Source: Gammaproteobacteria bacterium (GTDB lineage: Bacteria; Pseudomonadota; Gammaproteobacteria; Steroidobacterales; Steroidobacteraceae). Taken from it: a DNA stretch of 64,000 nucleotides. The position numbers and the translations under genes are program-made. Shown here piece by piece: positions 27,582 through 37,204 of this stretch. The notes under the pieces are model-generated. The model saw only the letters and a list, made by a program, of their open reading frames with translations. It did no database searches and had not been told where the DNA came from. The first letter of the stretch is position 1; every line of letters begins with the position of its first letter. The DNA lies in contig JAQGOG010000042.1 in assembly GCA_028293765.1 (NCBI GenBank), positions 37,847-101,846 of the forward strand, in the 5' to 3' direction.

Positions 27582-28489
27582 GCAGCTCGCTCCCCGAGCA
27601 GCCCGACCCGCTCGAGTACCGCATCGAGTCGCCGCTCGAGCTCGGGAGTGGCGGGCACCATCGGCAAACGATGCTCGTTGCCGGCAAGCAGTCCCAACCG
27701 TTTCATCATGTACTTCATCGGAATCGGGTTCGTGTCGAAGAACACAGCCTGGTTGATCTCGAACAGCTCGTGATGCAATGCCTGCGCCTGCGACAGATCG
27801 TTGCGCCACACCGCCTCGCATAGGTCGGAGAGGATCTTCGGCTGCAGGTTACCGACAGCGTTCATCAAACCGCAGGCGCCGACCGCCATCATCGGAAAGC
27901 TCAGCTCCTCGAGCCCGACGAACACCTTGAACTCCGGGCCCAGCGCGGCATGACATTCGGAGACCAGCGCCAGGTCGTTCACAGCATGCTTCATGCCAAC
28001 GAAGTTCTGCGACTTCGCGCGCAGCTCCTTCAGGGTATCGATGGTCACGTTGACCGCCGCTCGTCCGGGGATGTGGTAGACCATCCACGGAAGATCGGTC
28101 ATGGAAGCGAGCTCCAGGTAGTAGGCAATGAGCCCACGCTGCGGCGGACGAATGTAGTACGGCGTGACGATCAACAGCGAATCCGCGCCGGCTTTCGCAG
28201 CATATTCCGTCAGTTCGCGGGTTTCGCGCAGGGACTGCGACCCGGTGGCGGCGACGACGGGTACTCTTGTGGCCGCCACCCGTACCGCGATGTCGACGAG
28301 GCGGTTGCGCTCTTCCACGGTCAGCGTGGACGGCTCCGCGGTCGTCCCGTTCACGAGAATGCCGTGCGAGCCGTTCTTGATCTGGAACGCGACGAGCCTG
28401 GCATAGGCGTCGTAATCTACTTCGCCATTGTGAAACGGCGTCACGAGCGGCGGGATTGATCCTTTCAGTCTGTCGAGCTGAGCGCTCAC
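27578..28489 (-). CDS. DHDPS/NAL-family aldolase or hydro-lyase (DapA-like)
   Basis: A 303-residue TIM-barrel enzyme of the dihydrodipicolinate synthase family. The Schiff-base lysine is Lys167 in VGMKHAV and the catalytic tyrosine is Tyr138 in YHIPGRAAVN; the pyruvate-carboxylate motif appears as NGTTAEPSTL. The genome's lysine-pathway dapA would not normally sit in an aromatic operon, so a role as pyruvate-forming aldolase at the end of the meta-cleavage route is more likely, replacing the unrelated metal-dependent HpaI. That role is inferred from context. It lies between HpaE-like and FAH genes, coupled to the latter by TTGA overlap. Confidence 0.85.
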   Translation of the reverse strand: MSAQLDRLKGSIPPLVTPFHNGEVDYDAYARLVAFQIKNGSHGILVNGTTAEPSTLTVEERNRLVDIAVRVAATRVPVVAATGSQSLRETRELTEYAAKAGADSLLIVTPYYIRPPQRGLIAYYLELASMTDLPWMVYHIPGRAAVNVTIDTLKELRAKSQNFVGMKHAVNDLALVSECHAALGPEFKVFVGLEELSFPMMAVGACGLMNAVGNLQPKILSDLCEAVWRNDLSQAQALHHELFEINQAVFFDTNPIPMKYMMKRLGLLAGNEHRLPMVPATPELERRLDAVLERVGLLGERAA

Positions 28490-28531
28490 GGGTCGTCTCC
28501 TGTCAGGTGTTCGAGGATCGGGCGGTGGCGA

Positions 28532-30061
28532 TCACGCGCCGAGCTTCGGCACCCGGTGTGTACCGAAAGCCATGCAGATGTTCTTCGTCTCCATGTAGAA
28601 GTCGAAGCTATAGTCCCCGCCATCGCGCCCGATACCGCTGGCCTTCATGCCGCCAAACGGCGTGGGCAGATACCGGTTGTTCTCGGAGTTGACCCAGACC
28701 ATGCCCGCATCGACCTTGTGCGCCATACGCAGTGCCCGGCCGGAGTCAGCGGTCCAGATGTAAGCGGTGAGGCCATAGGGGGTGTCGTTGGCGATCCTGG
28801 CGGCTTCCGCCTCATCCGAGAATGGAATGGCCGTCAACACCGGTCCGAAGATCTCCTCGCGCGCCACCCGCATGGTGCTCTGCGCATTCGCGAACAGCGT
28901 CGGCTGTACGTAAAAGCCGGGCTTCAGGCCCTCGGCGCGCGCGCCGCCCACTTTGATCTGTGCACCGTCGTCGCGGGCGATCTTGAAATAACTCAGCACC
29001 TTGTCGAGATGACGCTGATGGATCAGCGGTCCCACCTCGGTGGCCGGATCGAGCGGATGCCCGACTTTGAGGCGCGCGACACGCTCGGCGACACGGTCGA
29101 TGAAGCGCTCGTACAGCGAGCTTTGTACGAGGAGCCGGCTCGAGGAAGTGCAGCGCTCGCCATTGAGGCTGTAGATCATGAACACGACCGCATCCACGGC
29201 GCGGTCGATGTCCGCATCTTCGAACACGATGACCGGATTCTTGCCGCCGAGCTCGAGGTGCACGCGTTTGAGCGTCGGCGCGCCCTGACTCATGATGAGG
29301 CTTCCGGTTCTCGACTCGCCGATGAAGGCGGTGGCCCGGATCGCCGGGTGCTCCGTAAGAAGCCTGCCGGTGCGCTCGCCAATACCATTGACGAGATTGA
29401 CCACACCCGCGGGTACCCCGGCTTCGGTCATGATCTCCGCGAGCAGTGTCGCCGTCAGCGGGCTCCATTCAGCAGGCTTGTGCACGACGGTGCAGCCAGC
29501 AGCCAATGCCGGAGCAATTTTCCACGTCGACAGCATGAACGGCGTGTTCCACGGCGTAATGATGGCCACGGGCCCGATCGGCTGCCGCGTGGTGTAGTTC
29601 ATGTGTTGGGCAGCGGGCAAAGCCAACCCGTCCGCGGCTCCGGGCGCACGGTCCGCGAAGAAGCGGAAATTCTCTGCGGCGCGCAGCGCCGCCCCGCTCA
29701 TGAAGCGCAGTGCCTGCCCGGTGTCCATGCACTCCACGAGCGCGATTTCCTCGCGACGCGCTTCGATCGCGTTGGCGACACGGTGCAGAATCGCGCGACG
29801 CTCGTCACCGGTCTGCGCACGCCAGGCGGGGAAGGCCGCTTCGGCTGCCGTCGCGGCCGCATGCACATCCTGCTCGTCGCCGGAGATCACGTGATTGATT
29901 ACGCGCGCGTCGACGGGCGAGACGTTATCGAATATCTCCCGACTCGCGCCGCTCGCGGCCCTACCGGCAATGAAATGTCCCAGCGGCGCGCCACGGAAAC
30001 GCTCGAGAAAGCCTTTGGCCTTCGCGAGGTTGGTTTCGAGATTACCGGCCGGAGCGCTCAT
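28532..30061 (-). CDS. hpaE: Aldehyde dehydrogenase, HpaE-like (5-carboxymethyl-2-hydroxymuconate semialdehyde dehydrogenase)
   Basis: An NAD-dependent aldehyde dehydrogenase of 509 residues. Catalytic residues are Asn172 (TPWNTPF), Glu270 (HLELGGKN) and Cys304 (NGERCTSSSR). Overall features match HpaE, which oxidises the semialdehyde produced by ring cleavage of homoprotocatechuate to a dicarboxylate; a general betaine-aldehyde-type dehydrogenase is the alternative on sequence alone. Its ATG overlaps the stop of the HpaF-like gene (ATGA), and the HpaE-HpaF pairing supports the assignment. Confidence 0.84.
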   Translation of the reverse strand: MSAPAGNLETNLAKAKGFLERFRGAPLGHFIAGRAASGASREIFDNVSPVDARVINHVISGDEQDVHAAATAAEAAFPAWRAQTGDERRAILHRVANAIEARREEIALVECMDTGQALRFMSGAALRAAENFRFFADRAPGAADGLALPAAQHMNYTTRQPIGPVAIITPWNTPFMLSTWKIAPALAAGCTVVHKPAEWSPLTATLLAEIMTEAGVPAGVVNLVNGIGERTGRLLTEHPAIRATAFIGESRTGSLIMSQGAPTLKRVHLELGGKNPVIVFEDADIDRAVDAVVFMIYSLNGERCTSSSRLLVQSSLYERFIDRVAERVARLKVGHPLDPATEVGPLIHQRHLDKVLSYFKIARDDGAQIKVGGARAEGLKPGFYVQPTLFANAQSTMRVAREEIFGPVLTAIPFSDEAEAARIANDTPYGLTAYIWTADSGRALRMAHKVDAGMVWVNSENNRYLPTPFGGMKASGIGRDGGDYSFDFYMETKNICMAFGTHRVPKLGA

Positions 30062-30468
30062 GGGGTCACCACTTGCCTGGCTGCACGCCGCTTCACGTAG
30101 TCATGCAGGTTGTTTTTCTTGAAGCTCAGCACAGGATCGATCTCCTGCATCTCGAGCGCGATCCCGAGCGGGAGCTCCGCATAGAGAGGGCCCAGCTGCT
30201 GGCAGGCGACGGCGAATATGGCTTCGCAGGCGCGTTTACGCGTGTCGACATCCCGCCCGTGGCCCACTCTCAGGCTGATGTGCACGAATGCGTTATCGGG
30301 GTGGCCATCCGCGACGACATAATGCTCCGCCGCGTACGCCCGGGTACGGATGCCGCCGATGGGAAAAACGCCGGTCGCCAGGGCGGCGCTGTGGACCGCC
30401 TGCAAAAAACCGGGCAGGTCGAGCCGCTCCCGCAGGTTCGCGGAGTATTCGATCACGATATGCGCCAT
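30058..30468 (-). CDS. hpaF: 5-carboxymethyl-2-hydroxymuconate isomerase-like protein (HpaF family) lacking the usual Pro1
   Basis: A 136-residue tautomerase-superfamily protein, first gene of the minus-strand operon. The start at 30468 follows a GAGGGGG site and gives MAHIVIEYSANLRE. Family motifs GVFPIGGIRTRAY, DNAFVHISLRVGHGRD and LSFKKNNLHDYV are present. HpaF uses the amino group of an N-terminal proline, exposed after Met removal, as catalytic base; here residue 2 is Ala (gcg codon). No in-frame alternative start would put Pro first. The enzyme may be impaired, use another base or act on another substrate. Confidence 0.82.
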   Translation of the reverse strand: MAHIVIEYSANLRERLDLPGFLQAVHSAALATGVFPIGGIRTRAYAAEHYVVADGHPDNAFVHISLRVGHGRDVDTRKRACEAIFAVACQQLGPLYAELPLGIALEMQEIDPVLSFKKNNLHDYVKRRAARQVVTP

Positions 30469-30641
30469 GCCGCCCCCTCGACAAAACCCTACGAAGACGC
30501 GACCAGCGCGTCTCCTGGCACGGCCCACTCTTGCGGGCCTAGATACTTAACATCATAATCATCTGCTCCGCGCGGGGTGTCAAGTCGCTCGTGGAGAGGC
30601 GCAGAATGGTCAGATCAAAGACGCGAGCGGGGCCGGAAGAT
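30469..30641. promoter_or_regulatory. Divergent promoter/operator region of the aromatic operon
   Basis: This spacer separates the eight-gene minus-strand operon from the plus-strand FAH gene. Around 30541-30566 it contains the most AT-rich stretch of the area (tacttaacatcataatcatc), suited to hold overlapping -10 elements and a MarR-type operator. I see no perfect palindrome, so the HpaR-like site is only a proposal. Confidence 0.35.
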
Positions 30642-31658
30642 ATGCAGTTCAAGCTCGGTACGTTTTCCGCTGTCGACGGCACGCCGTTCCCCGGCCTGGT
30701 CCTCGACGCACCGGCTGCCGCACGACGCGTCGTACCCCTATCCCTGCTGGAACCGTTACTGCGGCATTTGAATCTGAACCTGCGAGAGGCGGGCTCGATA
30801 CTGTCTTTGCTGGCGCATTGGGACGAGAATCTCGCCGCGTTGATCAGACTCTGTCAGGCCGCCCCCACCGAGTTGATGCAGGGCTCTGTCGTCCTGGATG
30901 ACTTGCGGACACATGCTCCCATCGATCCACCGCGCCAGATCTTCTGTACGATCGCCAACTATAGAAGCCACATCATCGAGAACGTTCTCGATGCCGGTGT
31001 GGCGCCTCATACTGACGGCATGGACGCAGATGGGCGGCGCGCATACGCGGCGAAAATCCTGGACGAGCGTCTGCGTGGCGCACCGTATGCGTGTTGCAAG
31101 CTTCCCACCACGGTCATCGGCCCGAGAGATCCACTGGAAATCCCACGCCACTCGCAGCGAGTCGATTGGGAACTCGAGCTCGGAGTCGTAATAGGCCGGC
31201 CCGCGCGGCGAGTCGCACGCTGCGACGCGATGAGTTACGTCGCGGGTTATGTCCTGGTCAACGACATCACGGCACGCGACCTGGTGCGACGCACCGACGT
31301 CGCCAACATGGGCACGGACTGGCTGCAGTCCAAGAACGCGCCCGGTTTTCTACCGATGGGACCCTACCTGGTTCCCGCTGCGTTCGTGCCAAATCCGTAC
31401 GAGCTGCGCCTGAGCCTCTCTCTCAACGACCAGCCGATGCAGAACGGCCTCGTCTCGGACATGCTCTTCGACATCGCCACCCAGATCGAATACATCTCGC
31501 AGCAGGCACAGCTGCTACCCGGCGACGTCATCTGCACGGGCACTCCCGCCGGCTGCGGCACCCACTCTCGGCGCTACCTCCAACCCGGCGACGTCATCCA
31601 TGCAACCGCCCCCGGCCTCGGCACCCAACACACCCCCTGCATCGCACAAGGAGCTTGA
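30642..31658 (+). CDS. Fumarylacetoacetate hydrolase-family enzyme
   Basis: A 338-residue FAH-domain protein divergent from the aromatic operon. The ATG at 30642 has a GGAAG site six bases upstream and gives MQFKLGTFSAVDG, a plausible N-terminal domain; earlier ATGs at 30591 and 30606 are possible. FAH motifs are IFCTIANYRSHIIEN, the metal-binding DWELELGVVIG, VLVNDITARDLVRR, KNAPGFLPMGPYLVP and ICTGTPAGCG. Together with the FAH gene at 26721-27581 it may provide the two separate HpaG-like activities. It has a longer N terminus than its neighbour and may instead be an acylpyruvate hydrolase. Confidence 0.82.
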   Translation: MQFKLGTFSAVDGTPFPGLVLDAPAAARRVVPLSLLEPLLRHLNLNLREAGSILSLLAHWDENLAALIRLCQAAPTELMQGSVVLDDLRTHAPIDPPRQIFCTIANYRSHIIENVLDAGVAPHTDGMDADGRRAYAAKILDERLRGAPYACCKLPTTVIGPRDPLEIPRHSQRVDWELELGVVIGRPARRVARCDAMSYVAGYVLVNDITARDLVRRTDVANMGTDWLQSKNAPGFLPMGPYLVPAAFVPNPYELRLSLSLNDQPMQNGLVSDMLFDIATQIEYISQQAQLLPGDVICTGTPAGCGTHSRRYLQPGDVIHATAPGLGTQHTPCIAQGA

Positions 31659-31665
31659 ACGAACG

Positions 31666-33246
<1,581 letters not shown>

Positions 33247-33249
33247 CGA

Positions 33250-35355
33250 CTAGACGCCGTTGGACGCGAGGAGCGCGCGCGTTCGTTCGGAACTGAGGTC
33301 GCTCTTCTGTATGACGGCCTGCGCCCGGCGCCCGAGCCGAGCGCGCTCATCGCTCGTCAGCACGCTGGCGGTGACGATTGCAACGGGGACGTCTTGAAGC
33401 TCGGCATCGTTCTTCAGCACTTCGAGGATTTCCTCACCGCTGAAGTCCGGCAGCCCCAGGTCCAGGAATATCATCGCCGGCCTCGAGCGGCGGGCGGCGA
33501 TGAGGCCGCTTCTGCCGTCGGCAGCCTCGAGCACACAGGTATTCGCGTCGGACAGCAGCTTGTGCATGAGGTAGCGCGCGGCCGGATCATCGTCTATCAC
33601 GAGAATGCGCCGGCCAATCAGCGCATCCAATTTCTCGAGCAGCGTGACGCGCTCCAGCGGTTTGAGACAGTAAGCGTCGGCGCCCAATGCCAGTCCCTTG
33701 CGCTCGTCCTCGATACTCGTGGCGACGAGAATCGGGATGGAGGCGGTCGCGGGCTGGCTTTTCAGCTCGCTGAGCCACCGCCAAGTGTCCTCACCGCGCA
33801 ATTTGATGTCGAGCAGGATCGCCTGCGGCCGAACCTTCCGCATGAGTTCCCGCGCTTCGCGCAGATTGCGGGCGCTCAACGGCTGGTAACGCGAGTCGCG
33901 CAGCTGCTTTTCGTAAATAAAACGTGTTTCGGGATCGTCGTCCAGGACCAGTATGGGTGAGCGGCCGAGCTCAACTGTCGAATCCACCGCGGCGGATGCC
34001 GTGAAGTCTCGTTCCTCGAAGTGCGCCGATATCGTGGCTGTAAATACCGAGCCAACTCCGCGCTCGCTCTGGACGCTGACATCGCCTCCCAACAGGTGCG
34101 CCAGTCTGCGGCAGAGAGGGAGCCCGAGACCAGTGCCTTTGACGCGTCCCTGGATCGGGCTCGGCAGCTGCGTGAACTCATCGAAGATGCGCATCAGGTC
34201 TTCGGCCGCGATACCGATCCCCGTATCGGCTACGCAGAAGCGAGCCGTCTGCCGGTCCTCGCTCAACTGCGCCGAGACGCGCACCTCGCCAGCCTCGGTA
34301 AACTTGATCGCGTTGGAAATGAAATTGCGCAGGATCTGCGAGACCTTGCCTTCGTCGTTGTACAAGGTCAGCGCGCTCGGCGGCTCGTCAAACACCAGCT
34401 TGACGGCGTCCCCGACCAACAGGGGCCGCAACATGCCGCGCAGGGCGCTGAACAGGTTCGCGACGGAGAACTCGATCGGGCGCACTTCAATCTTGCCGGC
34501 CTCGATCTTCGCCAGGTCGAGTAGATCGTCCACCAGCGCCGCGAGATCGTCGGAAGCCTTGGCGATGAACCCCACCTGTTTTTCCTGCTCCCCGCTCAGA
34601 TCGCCGTCGATCCGGTCGAGCAGCAGCCGGCTCAGCGCGCGGATCGAATTGAGCGGCGTGCGGAACTCATGGCTCATGTTGGAGAGGAACCGCGACTTCA
34701 TCTCGTCCACACGCCGCAGGTGATCCGCCTTTTCGTCGAGCTCCGCATACAGGGCGACGACACCGCGGTTGGTGTCTTCGAGCTCGCGGTTCAGGCTCAT
34801 GAGCTCGTCCTGACGCTCGCGCAGCTCTCCCAACACCCGCACGAGCTCGCGGTTCTGCTCCTGCAGTTCCTCGAGCGCCCCTCCGGGCATGCTGGTCGCG
34901 AGCTGCGCTGTGATTCGCGCAAACTGTGCCTGCGTGACGAGCGGCGCGCGCGCCGGCAGAATCTTCTTCAGCAACACATCCGTGCCGACGCCCGGAGTGC
35001 TCTGGATTTCCACCTGGTCCATGAGGCGGTGTGCCCCGATGAGCCCGACGCCCATGCCGGTGGTCGACTGGTACTGGCCGCTCATCACGTGCGGCAGGTT
35101 GGCGATGCCAGGCCCCTCGTCCCGCACCTGCACGAGCAACAGTTGCGGGGTGCTGACACCTTCCACCGCAAACTCGACCTTGCCGCCTTTGGCGTAGCGA
35201 AATGCATTGCGAACGATTTCGGACACCGCGGTGGCGATGCGGGTCTGGTCCTGCCCATCGAAGCCCAGAAGCTTGGCGATCTCGCGGGCGCGCTGGCGCG
35301 CCACCACGACGTCCTGCTCGTGGCGAATCGCTATGGTCAGAAGGGCTTTGGCCAT
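33250..35355 (-). CDS. Hybrid histidine kinase with N-terminal RsbT-like ATPase domain and two receivers
   Basis: A soluble 701-residue protein. Residues 1-135 form an RsbT/RsbW-like ATPase (AVSEIVRNAFRYA, VRDEGPGIAN, GMGVGLIGAHRLMD). A coiled coil (about 158-222) leads to HisKA with His229 (NMSHEFRTPLNS), a second HATPase (NFISNAIKFT, ADTGIGIA, GTGLGLPLCRRL) and two receivers with Asp516 (ILLDIKLRG) and Asp632 (IFLDLGLPDFSG). The RsbT-like head suggests the kinase is recruited or switched by the RsbR-RsbS complex. It follows the RsbX-like gene by one base. Confidence 0.9.
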   Translation of the reverse strand: MAKALLTIAIRHEQDVVVARQRAREIAKLLGFDGQDQTRIATAVSEIVRNAFRYAKGGKVEFAVEGVSTPQLLLVQVRDEGPGIANLPHVMSGQYQSTTGMGVGLIGAHRLMDQVEIQSTPGVGTDVLLKKILPARAPLVTQAQFARITAQLATSMPGGALEELQEQNRELVRVLGELRERQDELMSLNRELEDTNRGVVALYAELDEKADHLRRVDEMKSRFLSNMSHEFRTPLNSIRALSRLLLDRIDGDLSGEQEKQVGFIAKASDDLAALVDDLLDLAKIEAGKIEVRPIEFSVANLFSALRGMLRPLLVGDAVKLVFDEPPSALTLYNDEGKVSQILRNFISNAIKFTEAGEVRVSAQLSEDRQTARFCVADTGIGIAAEDLMRIFDEFTQLPSPIQGRVKGTGLGLPLCRRLAHLLGGDVSVQSERGVGSVFTATISAHFEERDFTASAAVDSTVELGRSPILVLDDDPETRFIYEKQLRDSRYQPLSARNLREARELMRKVRPQAILLDIKLRGEDTWRWLSELKSQPATASIPILVATSIEDERKGLALGADAYCLKPLERVTLLEKLDALIGRRILVIDDDPAARYLMHKLLSDANTCVLEAADGRSGLIAARRSRPAMIFLDLGLPDFSGEEILEVLKNDAELQDVPVAIVTASVLTSDERARLGRRAQAVIQKSDLSSERTRALLASNGV

Positions 35356-35356
35356 C

Positions 35357-36382
35357 TCAGGGGCTCGGTCTTTGCTTCAGGACAACCACCGTCACGTCGT
35401 CTCGGCCGCGGTCGTGGTCACGGTACAGAACAGCCGCGATCAGGCCGGCGTGTTTTGCCATGAGACCGGGATAATCCGCAATAGCCCAGTGGGTCGCCAG
35501 ACCGTCGCTGTGCAGAATGAGGAGCGCCCCGGGTGGGAAAGCGAATTCGAACTCCTGCACCCGGCGCATCACATGACCCAGCGTCCCACTATGCGAAACG
35601 AGCTGCCGGCGCTCTCCGGCCGTCTCCACGCGGCACGCTATATTGCCAACGCCCGCAAACGTGCCGCGCCCTTCCGCAAGTATCACCCTCGCTGCACCAC
35701 CCGCGGCGCCACGGGTACCGGCCAGTGCGGCGTGAGATATTTGCATGAGCATGGCGGGTGAAGCCGATGGGTTGCCGGCGAAGGCCTCAGTAGCGGCCCG
35801 CGCAGAACGCGCTGCGTCCGGGCCGTGGCCCAGCCCATCTGCCACGAGGATGGTTCGATAATCGCCCGAACCCTCCATCGCCCAGGCGTCACCGGGGACG
35901 ACTTCTCCACTTTTGGGAAGACAGACCGAGCCCCATTCGAAGACGTCCGGCGGCGCGCACGCCGCAGCGGCCCACACTTCCAGCCGCAATGCCGTGCCGC
36001 GCCCGGGCTGCGAATACAGATCGAACGACTCAGCGGCCCGCGCTAACGCGCCAAGGCCGGTACCCATGCTGCCGGCAGTCGAATATCCGTCGCGCAGGCT
36101 CGCCCCGACATTGGCGATTCCCGGTCCGCGATCGAGCGCGAGAATCTCGAGGCCCGCGACACCGGCGCGCGCCAGCGGCAGCAACAGGATTTTTCCGGTG
36201 CCGGCGTGCTTAACTATGTTAGTCGCCGCTTCCGTGACCGCGAGAGCGGCTTTGCCGGCCTGGGTCGCATTGAATGCGAGGGCTTCGGTTATCCGTGCGG
36301 CAGCCCGGCGGGCTTCACCCACCTGAGTGCGGTCGTCGACTTTGATCAGAACCTGGGATGCCAAGGTCGCATGCTCAATCAA
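35357..36382 (-). CDS. RsbX-like SpoIIE-family phosphatase fused to an RsbT-like ATPase domain
   Basis: A 341-residue protein. Residues 1-135 are an RsbT-like GHKL ATPase (AVTEAATNIVKHAG, LDRGPGIANVG, MGTGLGALARAAESF). Residues 150-341 are a PP2C/SpoIIE domain with metal-binding acidic residues in VVPGDAWAM, LVADGLGHGPDA, LHSDGL and GRDDVTVVV. RsbX in Bacillus is the feedback phosphatase that resets phospho-RsbS/RsbR and lacks the ATPase head. The gene starts one base after rsbT ends and is followed one base later by the first kinase gene. Confidence 0.88.
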   Translation of the reverse strand: MIEHATLASQVLIKVDDRTQVGEARRAAARITEALAFNATQAGKAALAVTEAATNIVKHAGTGKILLLPLARAGVAGLEILALDRGPGIANVGASLRDGYSTAGSMGTGLGALARAAESFDLYSQPGRGTALRLEVWAAAACAPPDVFEWGSVCLPKSGEVVPGDAWAMEGSGDYRTILVADGLGHGPDAARSARAATEAFAGNPSASPAMLMQISHAALAGTRGAAGGAARVILAEGRGTFAGVGNIACRVETAGERRQLVSHSGTLGHVMRRVQEFEFAFPPGALLILHSDGLATHWAIADYPGLMAKHAGLIAAVLYRDHDRGRDDVTVVVLKQRPSP

Positions 36383-36383
36383 A

Positions 36384-36788
36384 TCATCGCCAACGGGCGA
36401 TGGTCACCTGCGTTCCCTCCCCGACCTTGGATTGGAGCGAAAATTCGTTCGACAGGCGCTTGGCGCCGCTCAGTCCCAGTCCCAAGCCACTGCCGCTCGT
36501 AAAGCCATCCTTGAGCGCCTGCTCGATGTCCGCAATGCCGGGACCCTTGTCGCTGAAGACCAGCCGCACGCCACGTCGGGGAGGCTCGCTGAAGAGTGTG
36601 ACTTCGACCTCGCCGCCACCGCCATAATCCAGCGTATTGCGTGCAATCTCACTTGCAGCGGTGACTATTTTTGTCTGCTCGACGAGCGAAAAGCCCTGGA
36701 CGACAGCGCTCTCGCGCGTGGCCTTGCGTACCCGCACGATGTCCTCCTGCGAGCGGATCGGCAGGACGGAACGATGCACGACTGCCAT
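36384..36788 (-). CDS. rsbT: Switch serine kinase RsbT
   Basis: A 134-residue GHKL kinase. The N box is AASEIARNTLDYGGG, the G1 box FSDKGPGIADIE and the lid GSGLGLGLSGAKRL; the length equals Bacillus RsbT (133). In characterised stressosomes RsbT is held by RsbS, phosphorylates RsbS and RsbR on stress, and is then free to switch on a downstream partner. It lies 37 bases after rsbS and one base before the RsbX-like gene. No RsbU, its usual partner, is seen. Confidence 0.93.
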   Translation of the reverse strand: MAVVHRSVLPIRSQEDIVRVRKATRESAVVQGFSLVEQTKIVTAASEIARNTLDYGGGGEVEVTLFSEPPRRGVRLVFSDKGPGIADIEQALKDGFTSGSGLGLGLSGAKRLSNEFSLQSKVGEGTQVTIARWR

Positions 36789-36825
36789 GAGTGAGGCGAA
36801 CGGTCCTTAAGTGCTCTGCAGGGGC

Positions 36826-37194
36826 TTACCCCTGCTCGGCGGCGAGCTGCTGCTGCAGCATCGCCATGCCGCGATCGACATTGAGCGCCGTGCGCACGCC
36901 TTCGAGCGACAGGCCCAGCTCGACCAGAGTGATCGCAACGGCAGGTTGAATACCGACGACGACGGTTTCAGCGTCGAGGACGCGCGCCATGGCGGCGATG
37001 TTGCTGATCATTCGCCCGATGAAGGAGTCGACGACTTCCAGCGACGAGATGTCGATGAGCACTCCGCGAGCGCGCACGGCCACGATGCGATCGGTCAGGT
37101 CTTCCTGCAGCTGCATTGCGAGCTGGTCGTGCATGTCCACCTGGATGGTGACCAGGAGGAAACGCCCCATCTTGAGAATAGGAATCTTCTCCAT
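36826..37194 (-). CDS. rsbS: Stressosome scaffold RsbS (STAS domain)
   Basis: A single STAS domain of 122 residues. The conserved phospho-acceptor serine is Ser57 in EVVDSFIGRMI, corresponding to Ser59 of Bacillus RsbS. MEKIPILKMGRFLLV and VVVGIQPAVAITLVELGL are typical of the family. RsbS and RsbR co-assemble into the large stressosome shell that sequesters RsbT. It follows rsbR by 10 bases. Confidence 0.93.
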   Translation of the reverse strand: MEKIPILKMGRFLLVTIQVDMHDQLAMQLQEDLTDRIVAVRARGVLIDISSLEVVDSFIGRMISNIAAMARVLDAETVVVGIQPAVAITLVELGLSLEGVRTALNVDRGMAMLQQQLAAEQG

Positions 37195-37204
37195 TGCCGC
37201 TCCG

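Noticed and set aside
28556..30100. Plus-strand frame of 514 codons opposite the HpaE-like gene
   Set aside because: The minus-strand protein has all aldehyde dehydrogenase motifs; the opposite frame has none.
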